A stretch of DNA of 64,000 nucleotides from Roseibium litorale (GTDB lineage: Bacteria > Pseudomonadota > Alphaproteobacteria > Rhizobiales > Stappiaceae): contig NZ_JACYXI010000004.1 of the NCBI RefSeq assembly GCF_014842915.1, positions 62,001 to 126,000 of the forward strand, written 5' to 3'. Position 1 is the first letter of the stretch, and each line of letters opens with the position of its first letter. Positions 57,071-64,000 of this stretch are shown here, one piece after another. Made by a program: the position numbers and the translations under genes. The notes under the pieces are model-generated. The model made no database searches, was not told the origin of the DNA, and saw only the letters and a list, made by a program, of their open reading frames with translations.

Positions 57071-57104
57071 TGACAAACTTTGTCATCTCAATTGATGATA
57101 TCAA
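57071..57104 (+). promoter_or_regulatory. Promoter/operator of parDE
   Basis: TGACAAA (57071-57077) and TTTGTCA (57079-57085) form a perfect 7-bp inverted repeat with one base between them, overlapping a -35-like TTGACA at 57070. TTGAT/ATCAA arms (57092-57096, 57100-57104) form a second one. This fits autoregulation by a ribbon-helix-helix antitoxin. Confidence 0.55.
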
Positions 57105-57135
57105 GGAACCAGCAGCCCTCACGGAGACATGCCAT

Positions 57136-57381
57136 ATGGCGACCATGAACGTTTCCCTTCCGCACCAGATGAAGGCTTGGGTCGAAAAGCAGACAGGCGA
57201 GGGCCGCTATGCCAATTCCAGCGACTATGTCAGAGACTTGATCCGTAAAGATTACGAGCGGCAGTCGGCAATCCAGACCTTGCAGGCGGCTATTTCCGAT
57301 GGGGCCGGCAGTGGGGCCCCCCAGGAATTCAACGCCGCGGATTTCAAGAAAGCCATGCTCCAACGCCATGCCGGCTCCTGA
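57136..57381 (+). CDS. parD: ParD-type antitoxin
   Basis: An 81-residue type II antitoxin: N-terminal ribbon-helix-helix (M-N-V-S-L-P-H-Q-M-K-A-W-V-E), R-Y-A-N-S-S-D-Y-V-R-D-L-I-R, and a C-terminal tail that wraps the toxin. It should bind the inverted repeat upstream. ATG 57136 is chosen (GGAG at 57122); the frame is open earlier through the promoter. The last 14 bases overlap parE. Confidence 0.9.
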   Translation: MATMNVSLPHQMKAWVEKQTGEGRYANSSDYVRDLIRKDYERQSAIQTLQAAISDGAGSGAPQEFNAADFKKAMLQRHAGS

Positions 57382-57685
57382 CCTGCGCCGCTACCGTCTC
57401 ACACCAAAGGCATTGAGCGATCTTGAGGACATCTGGCGCTATTCTGCCAACACTTGGTCGCCAGACCAGACGGACGTCTATATCGATGAACTTTCAAATA
57501 GGTTCGAGATGATCGCTGCCGCTCCGGATATGGCGAGGGAAAGGACGGAGTTCACGCCGCCTGTTCGTATCCATTCTCACCGGCGCCACCTCATCGTCTA
57601 CACCGTGGAGGAGGAGGAAGTGGTTGTTCTACGTCTTCTCGGCGGCGCCCAGAACTGGCAAGCCATTCTGAGCGCCCTCGATTGA
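57368..57685 (+). CDS. parE: ParE-type toxin
   Basis: A 105-residue RelE/ParE superfamily toxin: RRYRLTPKALSDLEDIWRYS near 7-26, TWSPDQTDVYIDEL, P-x-R-I-H-S-H-R-R-H-L-I-V-Y near 70-83 and VVVLRLLGG. ParE toxins typically inhibit DNA gyrase. It overlaps parD by 14 bases, the usual arrangement, and appears intact. It ends 7 bases from the convergent maeB stop. Confidence 0.9.
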   Translation: MPAPDLRRYRLTPKALSDLEDIWRYSANTWSPDQTDVYIDELSNRFEMIAAAPDMARERTEFTPPVRIHSHRRHLIVYTVEEEEVVVLRLLGGAQNWQAILSALD

Positions 57686-57691
57686 GAAGCC

Positions 57692-59983
57692 TCAGGTCAC
57701 ATTGAATGCGGCAATCGCGGCCATGTTGACGATATCGCTGTCCTTTGCGCCCATGGGAACGATCTGGACGGGTTTGTCGAGGCCGACAAGCAAAGGACCG
57801 ATGACCGTAGACCCGCCCAGCTCCTGCAGCATCTTGGTCGAGATTGATGCGGAGTGGAACGCCGGCATCACCAGGACATTGGCGGGACCGCTCAGGCGGC
57901 AGAATGGATAAGTGGCCATCTTGTCCATGTTGAGTGCGATATCCGCAGCCATTTCGCCGTCATATTCGAAATCGACCCGCCGCCGGTCGAGGATCTTCAC
58001 CGCCTCGATCACCTTCTCGGACCGCTCACCGCGCGGATGGCCGAAGGTGGAATAGGCGAGCATGGCAACCCGGGGCTCATAGCCGAGCTTGCGGGCGACA
58101 TGGGCTGCCTCTTCCGCGATATCCGCCAGTTCTTCCGAGGTGGGCATGTCGATCACAGCCGTGTCGGCGATCAGCACAGTGCGGCCACGGGCCAGCGCCA
58201 GCGACACACCGATGACCCGGTGGCCGGGCTTGGTGTCGATGCAGGAGCGCACCGTGTCCAGCGCAACCGAATAGTTGCGGGTCAGCCCTGTGACCATGGC
58301 ATCCGCATCGCCCCGGGCCACCATGATGGCGCCCCAGTAGTTGCGGTCATTGTTGACCATCCGCTGGCAATCGCGCAGCAGATAGCCTTTGCGCTGCAGG
58401 CGTCCATAAAGGAACTGCGCATAGTCGCTGTTGCGGTTGGACAGGCGCGCATTCTGGATCGAAATGCCCGGGCGATCAAGATCCACGCCTGCCGCCTGAG
58501 CAACAGAGCGCACCTCGTCCTCGCGGCCAATCAGGATGGCCTCGCCGAGCCCCTGGTTCACATAGCTCACGGCGGCGCGGATCACCGGCTCTTCCTCGCC
58601 TTCCGCGAACACCATCCGCTTCGGCATCTGGCGGACCTTGGAGAAGATCCGCTGCAAGGTACCGGCAACCGGATCGCGGCGGGCGGACAGCTGGTGCCTG
58701 TACTGATCCATGTCGACGATCGGACGGCGGGCAACGCCGCTGTCCATCGCCGCCTGGGCAACCGCCGGCGGGATGGTGGAAATCAGACGCGGATCGAAGG
58801 GAACGGGAATGATGTATTCCGGACCAAACTTCGGCCGGTTGCCCCGGTAGGCCGCTGCCACTTCATCCGGCACTTCCTCGCGGGCAAGCGCGGCAAGAGC
58901 CTCGGCGCAGGCAACCTTCATGGCATCATTGATGGTGGTCGCCTGAACATCCAGCGCGCCGCGGAAGATATAGGGAAAACCAAGAACGTTGTTGACCTGG
59001 TTGGGGTAATCCGAACGGCCTGTTGCGACGATGGCATCGTCCCGCACCTCATGGGCCTCTTCCGGCGTGATTTCCGGATCGGGATTGGCCATGGCGAAGA
59101 TGATCGGGTTGGGAGCCATGGCGCGCAGCATGTCGGGCGTCAGAGCGCCCTTCACGGACACGCCGAGGAAAACGTCGGCGCCCTTCAGCGCATCATAAAG
59201 CGACCGGGCACCCGTCTCCACCGCATGGGCGGACTTCCACTGGTTCATGCCCTCTGTTCGGCCCTTGTAGATCACGCCCTTGGTGTCGCAGAGGATGACA
59301 TTCTCATGGGGAATGCCCATCGCCTTGACCAGCTCGATACAGGCAATGCCCGCCGCGCCCGCACCATTACAGACGACCTTGACCGTCTTCATGTCGCGGC
59401 CCGTCAGGTGCAAGGCGTTGATCATCCCCGCTGCCGCAATGATCGCAGTGCCGTGCTGGTCGTCATGGAAGACGGGGATGTCCATCAGCTCGCGCAAGCG
59501 CTGCTCAATGATGAAACATTCCGGAGCCTTAATGTCTTCCAGATTGATACCGCCGAAGGATGGGCCGAGATAGCGCACGGCATTGATGAAATTGTCCGCA
59601 TCTTCCGTATCGACTTCCAGGTCGATGGAATCCACATCGGCAAAGCGCTTGAACAGCACTGCCTTGCCTTCCATCACCGGCTTGGAGGCAAGAGCGCCAA
59701 GATTGCCCATGCCGAGAATGGCCGTACCGTTGGAAATCACCGCAACCAGATTGCCGCGGGTCGTGTAGTCGAAGGCCCGGCTCGGATCGTCCGCAATGGC
59801 CCGCACCGGCACAGCCACGCCAGGAGAATAGGCGAGCGACAGGTCCCGCTGTGTCGCCATCGGCTTCGTGGGCGTGATTTCCAGTTTGCCCGGGCGGCCT
59901 TCACTGTGAAACAGCAGCGCTTCCTGATCGGTGAAACTGACGGACGTTTTCGACGACTTCTTCGGCTTGTCGGTTGGGGACAT
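57692..59983 (-). CDS. maeB: NADP-dependent malic enzyme with phosphotransacetylase-like domain
   Basis: Oxidative decarboxylation of malate to pyruvate. 763 residues: malic enzyme N-terminal and NAD(P) domains (about 20-425) with [20 protein letters not shown] near 176-186 and [15 protein letters not shown] near 208-222. A C-terminal phosphotransacetylase-like domain (about 440-760) allows acetyl-CoA regulation in this enzyme type. Length and layout match the MaeB/Tme large form of rhizobia. Confidence 0.96.
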   Translation of the reverse strand: MSPTDKPKKSSKTSVSFTDQEALLFHSEGRPGKLEITPTKPMATQRDLSLAYSPGVAVPVRAIADDPSRAFDYTTRGNLVAVISNGTAILGMGNLGALASKPVMEGKAVLFKRFADVDSIDLEVDTEDADNFINAVRYLGPSFGGINLEDIKAPECFIIEQRLRELMDIPVFHDDQHGTAIIAAAGMINALHLTGRDMKTVKVVCNGAGAAGIACIELVKAMGIPHENVILCDTKGVIYKGRTEGMNQWKSAHAVETGARSLYDALKGADVFLGVSVKGALTPDMLRAMAPNPIIFAMANPDPEITPEEAHEVRDDAIVATGRSDYPNQVNNVLGFPYIFRGALDVQATTINDAMKVACAEALAALAREEVPDEVAAAYRGNRPKFGPEYIIPVPFDPRLISTIPPAVAQAAMDSGVARRPIVDMDQYRHQLSARRDPVAGTLQRIFSKVRQMPKRMVFAEGEEEPVIRAAVSYVNQGLGEAILIGREDEVRSVAQAAGVDLDRPGISIQNARLSNRNSDYAQFLYGRLQRKGYLLRDCQRMVNNDRNYWGAIMVARGDADAMVTGLTRNYSVALDTVRSCIDTKPGHRVIGVSLALARGRTVLIADTAVIDMPTSEELADIAEEAAHVARKLGYEPRVAMLAYSTFGHPRGERSEKVIEAVKILDRRRVDFEYDGEMAADIALNMDKMATYPFCRLSGPANVLVMPAFHSASISTKMLQELGGSTVIGPLLVGLDKPVQIVPMGAKDSDIVNMAAIAAFNVT

Positions 59984-60119
59984 GTCTTTGGCGTTTCCTT
60001 TGTTTTCAGCAGACTCCTGCCGCTTGAACAGAGACCTTATCCCCTGAAAATTTCAGGCTCAAGGCGTGATCGTGCAAGGTCACTGTGAAAGCTGCCGATG
60101 GGTTTGCTAGGTTCGCCTC

Positions 60120-62855
60120 ATGTCACAAAATCCGATGCCCGAAACCGCTCCAGCGGATACCCGCGTTACGCCCATGATGGCGCAATATGTGGAGATCAAG
60201 ACAGCCAATCCGGACAGTCTCCTGTTCTACCGGATGGGGGATTTCTACGAGCTTTTCTTCGAAGACGCGGAAATCGCCTCGCGGGCGCTGGGCATCACGC
60301 TGACGAAACGCGGCAAGCACCTTGGCGAAGATATTCCCATGTGCGGCGTGCCGGTTCATGCAGCAGACGACTATCTGCAGAAGCTGATCGCGCTCGGCCA
60401 CAGGGTTGCGGTCTGCGAGCAGATGGAGGATCCGGCGGAAGCCAAGAAACGCGGCTCCAAGTCCGTGGTCCGGCGCGACGTCATCCGGCTGGTGACACCG
60501 GGCACGCTGACGGAAGAACGGCTGCTGGATTCCGGAGCGAACAATTTCCTGTGCGGCCTGACCCGCCTGCGCGGTGGCTCGCTGACAGGTGACAGCGTCT
60601 ATGGTCTTGCCTGGATCGACATGTCCACCGGCTCGTTCCAGGTGTCTGAATCCGACGACCAGAGGCTGGCAGCAGATCTGGCGCAAATCTCTCCGCGTGA
60701 GCTGATCCTGCCCGATAACCTGCTCCAGGAAAACGAGATCCGGCATCTGGCCCAGCAATCCGGCGCGGCGCTTTCCCCTGTACCGAGGGCCTTTTTCGAC
60801 AGCTCGACCGCAACGGACCGGCTCGCCCACTACTTCGGTGTGAAGACGCTCGACGGCTTCGGCACCTTCTCCCGGCCTGAACTTTCCGCTGCAGCCGGCA
60901 TTCTCGCCTATATCGAGAAGACCCAGCTTGGAGAACGCCCGCCGCTCGACCCGCCGGTTCGCGAGGCAGGCGCTGGCCGGATGCTCATCGACCCGGCAAC
61001 CCGCGCCAACCTGGAATTGACCCGCACCCTTGGCGGCGAAAAGCAGGGCAGTCTGCTTGCCACCATCGACCGGACGGTCACGGGTGGCGGCTCACGTCTG
61101 CTCGCCAGCCGCCTTGCCGGTCCCTTGCTCAATGTCGGCGAGATCAATCGGCGGCATGATGCCGTCGAGTTCTTCCTCGACAACGAAATCATGCGCGAAG
61201 GCCTGCGGCAAACCCTGAAAGGCGCGCCGGACATGGCACGCGCCCTGTCGCGCATTGCCCTCCAGCGTGGCGGGCCGCGGGATATTCTCTCCATCGCCCT
61301 GGGGCTGGAAGCTGCAAAACGCGTTCTGGATCAGACAAGTGCATCTGGCGGTGCCATTCCCGCCGAGATCGAAGCAGCGCGGTCCAGCCTCGAAAAGGCC
61401 CCCCATGCCCTGGGAGACGAGTTGAGCCGCGCCATCAAGGAAGATCCGCCGCTGCTGAAGCGCGACGGCGGCTTTATCGCCAGCGGCTATGACGCCAATC
61501 TGGATGAGCTCCGGTCCTTGCGCGATGAATCCCGCAAGGTCATTGCAAAGCTTCAGGCCGATTACGCCGAAGAGCTTGGCCTCAGATCCCTGAAGATCAA
61601 GCATAACAATGTGCTTGGCTGGTTCATTGAGACGCCCAGCGCCCAGGCTGAAAAGCTGACGGCAGACCCGGGCCGCTTCATTCACCGTCAAACCATGGCG
61701 GGCGCCATGCGCTTCACCACGACCGAGCTGGCGGATCTGGAATCCAAGATCGCCAGCGCGGGTGAGCGCTCACAAGCCATCGAGTTCGAGATCTTTGACC
61801 GTCTTGCCGCTGCGATTGTTGCTTCAGGTGATGCCATCAAGGCTGCGGCCTACGGGTTGTCGATCCTCGACGTTTCCGCAGCTCTTGCAAAGCTCGCCCA
61901 GGAAGACGGCTATGTGCGCCCGCTCGTGGATGACAGCCGCGCCTTCGAGATCAAGGCTGCCCGCCATCCGGTGGTGGAACAGGCACTGAAAGCCTCAGGC
62001 GGACAGAGCTTTGTCGCCAACGATGCGGATCTCGGACCCGAGACACAGGGCGGAACCGGCCGGATCTGGCTGATCACCGGTCCCAACATGGCCGGTAAGT
62101 CGACCTTCCTGCGCCAGAACGCCCTGATCGCGGTCCTGGCGCAAATGGGCGCCTTTGTGCCTGCGGCCAGCGCTCATATCGGCGTGGTTGACCGGCTGTT
62201 TTCCCGTGTGGGCGCCGCGGATGATCTCGCGCGCGGACGTTCGACCTTCATGGTCGAGATGGTGGAAACCGCAGCCATTCTCAATCAGGCGGGCGACCGG
62301 TCTCTGGTCATTCTCGATGAAATCGGGCGCGGAACAGCAACCTTCGACGGCCTGTCCATCGCCTGGGCAACCATCGAGCATCTGCACGAGGTCAACAAGT
62401 CCCGCGCTCTTTTCGCGACCCACTATCACGAGCTGACCGCGCTCAGCCAAAAGCTGGACCGGCTGTCCAATGCCACGGTTCTGGTCAAGGAATGGAAGGG
62501 GGACGTGGTTTTCCTGCACGAAATCGTGCCCGGTGCAGCAGACCGGTCCTACGGGATCCAGGTCGCCAAGCTTGCAGGTCTTCCCGCCAGCGTGGTGGAG
62601 CGGTCAAAGGCTGTTCTCAGCCAGCTGGAAGAGCAGGACCGGCGCTCTCCGGCGGAGGCTTTGATCGATGAACTTCCGCTCTTTGCGGCCTTCACCCAGC
62701 CCAAGGCACAGGCCGGTGCGACTAAACCTCAAGGACCGAGCGCCGTAGAGGAGGCTCTGGACGGCATTGATCCGGATGACCTGACACCGAGGGAAGCTCT
62801 GGACGCTCTCTATAAGCTGAAAGCAGCAAGAAAAGCGTCCAGCGCCGAAACCTGA
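60120..62855 (+). CDS. mutS: DNA mismatch repair protein MutS
   Basis: Recognises mismatches and starts repair with MutL. 911 residues: mismatch-binding domain with the F-x-E wedge in [16 protein letters not shown] near 37-52, connector, clamp and lever, and ATPase with Walker [14 protein letters not shown] near 655-667 and Walker [15 protein letters not shown] near 733-746. Complete. Divergent from maeB; ends 4 bases before the DUF2799 gene. Confidence 0.98.
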   Translation: MSQNPMPETAPADTRVTPMMAQYVEIKTANPDSLLFYRMGDFYELFFEDAEIASRALGITLTKRGKHLGEDIPMCGVPVHAADDYLQKLIALGHRVAVCEQMEDPAEAKKRGSKSVVRRDVIRLVTPGTLTEERLLDSGANNFLCGLTRLRGGSLTGDSVYGLAWIDMSTGSFQVSESDDQRLAADLAQISPRELILPDNLLQENEIRHLAQQSGAALSPVPRAFFDSSTATDRLAHYFGVKTLDGFGTFSRPELSAAAGILAYIEKTQLGERPPLDPPVREAGAGRMLIDPATRANLELTRTLGGEKQGSLLATIDRTVTGGGSRLLASRLAGPLLNVGEINRRHDAVEFFLDNEIMREGLRQTLKGAPDMARALSRIALQRGGPRDILSIALGLEAAKRVLDQTSASGGAIPAEIEAARSSLEKAPHALGDELSRAIKEDPPLLKRDGGFIASGYDANLDELRSLRDESRKVIAKLQADYAEELGLRSLKIKHNNVLGWFIETPSAQAEKLTADPGRFIHRQTMAGAMRFTTTELADLESKIASAGERSQAIEFEIFDRLAAAIVASGDAIKAAAYGLSILDVSAALAKLAQEDGYVRPLVDDSRAFEIKAARHPVVEQALKASGGQSFVANDADLGPETQGGTGRIWLITGPNMAGKSTFLRQNALIAVLAQMGAFVPAASAHIGVVDRLFSRVGAADDLARGRSTFMVEMVETAAILNQAGDRSLVILDEIGRGTATFDGLSIAWATIEHLHEVNKSRALFATHYHELTALSQKLDRLSNATVLVKEWKGDVVFLHEIVPGAADRSYGIQVAKLAGLPASVVERSKAVLSQLEEQDRRSPAEALIDELPLFAAFTQPKAQAGATKPQGPSAVEEALDGIDPDDLTPREALDALYKLKAARKASSAET

Positions 62856-62858
62856 GGC

Positions 62859-63521
62859 TTATTGCGGGCCGTAGCCCGGGATGGTCCGGGCGGCTTCCGC
62901 ACTTACGGTCCGCTCGGTTTCGTCGTAGAAGCGCTGCGCCTCCATCAAACGCCAGCGGGCATCCTGAAGGTCAAAACGCGCGTCCTGAAGATCCTGCCGG
63001 CGGCGGTGCACGTCCTCCCGGCAGGCTCTCAGCTCGTCGCCGTTCTTGCCCGAACAGGAAAGACTGCCCACATCCAGCCGCAACCGGCTCATGCGGTTGT
63101 CGATATCCCGGACCCTGCGTTCCTGTTCCTCAACCTTGCTGCGGGCCTGCCAGATCCGCTTTCCAAGCGAATGCGCATACTCAAAGGAGCCAGCCATTTG
63201 CGGCGGACAGACCGGAGAGGCGCTCTTGCCCTGACGGCCAGCGTTATAGCCATTCATCGGCGTGCAATAGATCTGAACACCCTGGTTCCAGCCAGACATA
63301 TACTGGTCCGTGTCCGGCGTGACGCCATACCGGCCGCAATCCTTGACGATGTCAGCAAGCCGGGACGCCTGATAGCCGTTCGCGCCATCCGCCTTGCCCA
63401 GCGCTACCCAGTCACCGGCAGCGCATTGCTCCTTGGAAACCGTCTCACACCCTGCGAGCAGCAGCACGGCAAACAGCGCCGCAATTCCCCCCATAATCAA
63501 TTTCATAATCAACCCAGCCAA
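62859..63521 (-). CDS. DUF2799 lipoprotein
   Basis: A 220-residue protein with a lipobox LLLAGC (Cys near 25), so an outer- or inner-membrane lipoprotein. The mature part is DUF2799: CAAGDWVALGKADGANG near 33-49, YMSGWNQGVQIYC near 79-91, then a long charged coiled coil (about 130-205) with R, D, E and Q. Two in-frame starts exist, 63521 and 63506 (MKLIMGGIAALF). Function unknown. Convergent with mutS. Confidence 0.87.
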   Translation of the reverse strand: MAGLIMKLIMGGIAALFAVLLLAGCETVSKEQCAAGDWVALGKADGANGYQASRLADIVKDCGRYGVTPDTDQYMSGWNQGVQIYCTPMNGYNAGRQGKSASPVCPPQMAGSFEYAHSLGKRIWQARSKVEEQERRVRDIDNRMSRLRLDVGSLSCSGKNGDELRACREDVHRRRQDLQDARFDLQDARWRLMEAQRFYDETERTVSAEAARTIPGYGPQ

Positions 63522-63678
63522 TCTTCAGAAAATACAGGCAATGCCGCTTGTTTCGCACCTCTGGTGAGGTCCAGTAAATCAGTTCCGAGGTGGCAAAACC
63601 GGCAAATCGCATTATAGTAGACGTCTTCTTCCTGGTCCTCACCTTCGGCCAGGTCGCCTTCTGCGGTCTTTGTTCATC

Positions 63679-64000
63679 ATGTTTCTCAGCCAGCCGTTGA
63701 CGCCTCAAGGCGTCTGGATCGTGTGCCTGTTGTTTCTGGGCGCATTTTGCCAATCCTCCCTTATTCCCGCGATGGGCTATTTCATTGTCGAAGGACTGAA
63801 TGAGCCGGCCTGGAAAATCGGTATTTACACCGGCATCGTCACTCCCCTGACGATGCTTGTGAACCGGCAGTTCGGCAAACAGATTGACGGACGAACCCCT
63901 ATCCGGAAGCTGCTCGGGATCGCGGTTGCAGGCTACACGCTGTTCGCCGCAATCCTTGCGTCCGGGCCAAGCTTTGCAATCCTGGTTGTTTGCGGCGCGC
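63679..64000 (+). CDS. MFS transporter, N-terminal part (truncated by window edge)
   Basis: The frame is open to the window end, about 107 codons. It begins MFLSQPLTPQGVWI with two to three transmembrane segments (about 13-33, 42-65, 80-105). The loop RQFGKQIDGRTPIRKLL between helices 2 and 3 fits the MFS signature G-x-x-x-D-R/K-x-x-R/K. SetA-type sugar efflux pumps are one possibility. A TTG at 63670 is an alternative start. Divergent from the DUF2799 gene. Confidence 0.8.
   Translation, partial: MFLSQPLTPQGVWIVCLLFLGAFCQSSLIPAMGYFIVEGLNEPAWKIGIYTGIVTPLTMLVNRQFGKQIDGRTPIRKLLGIAVAGYTLFAAILASGPSFAILVVCGA

Noticed and set aside
57854..60088. 744-codon open frame on the plus strand opposite maeB
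   Set aside because: Same artefact: histidine- and arginine-rich composition, no domain, and maeB is complete on the other strand.
1..64000. CRISPR array, prophage, insertion sequence, tRNA or rRNA
   Set aside because: No regularly spaced repeats, transposase, integrase or tRNA-like cloverleaf was seen by eye; a tRNA search program would settle the last point.

Overview
The window is 64 kb of high-GC, densely coding chromosome from an alphaproteobacterium, most likely a Hyphomicrobiales member of the Stappiaceae type (Roseibium/Labrenzia/Stappia relatives). This placement is inference from gene content and order: a divergent fxsA / timA-mltA-smr-xre cluster, the his cluster hisB-DUF2628-hisH-hisA-hisF-hisE-coaA, the trpF-trpB-trpA-accD-folC run, the RegB/RegA redox pair, an OlsB ornithine-lipid acyltransferase, DUF2852, and AccD and MoeB proteins lacking most zinc cysteines. 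I see no rRNA, tRNA, CRISPR array, prophage or insertion sequence. No gene-free stretch exceeds about 300 bases; the largest, about 295 bases at 38048-38341, holds a bulged hairpin and the leader of a chemoreceptor.

Layout. 1-2.9 kb: 3' part of cysK, a GNAT acetyltransferase with a YbjQ protein, and trpS. 3-11.2 kb: murJ, glnD, a small XRE regulator, smr, mltA and timA on the minus strand, with fxsA divergent. 11.3-21.2 kb: a membrane acyltransferase, polA, an orphan BrnA antitoxin, a glycosyltransferase-like protein, YifB/ComM ATPase and a hybrid histidine kinase. 21.4-28.3 kb: olsB behind a likely PHO box, a DUF1330 protein, a class A PBP, a YgjP-like metallohydrolase, DUF2852 and a PHA depolymerase with an unusual C-terminal domain. 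28.5-33.9 kb: hemW-rdgB-rph, divergent hrcA, moeB and secB. 34-40 kb: regB-regA, a multidomain envelope protein with VHL-like and MliC-like parts, and a chemoreceptor. 40.1-46.1 kb: coaA, the his cluster and divergent pyrF. 46.2-49.9 kb: ornithine cyclodeaminase and arginase with a divergent Lrp-type regulator (arginine catabolism), then an Ada-like methyltransferase. 49.9-57 kb: an exported protein of unknown function, folC, accD, trpA, a DUF1127 gene, trpB and trpF. 57-64 kb: a parDE toxin-antitoxin pair, maeB, mutS, a DUF2799 lipoprotein and the start of an MFS transporter.

Most of this is core housekeeping. The second-look items are small: three PhoB-like direct repeats ahead of olsB; a periplasmic protein with a VHL-beta-like segment; a PHA depolymerase fused to a helix-hairpin-helix-like module also known from rhizobial NuoE; a DUF1127 gene with its own terminator and promoter splitting trpB from trpA; a two-hairpin intergenic repeat in two inverted copies; and an SD-masking hairpin in the chemoreceptor leader. 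I found no convincing new multi-gene system.
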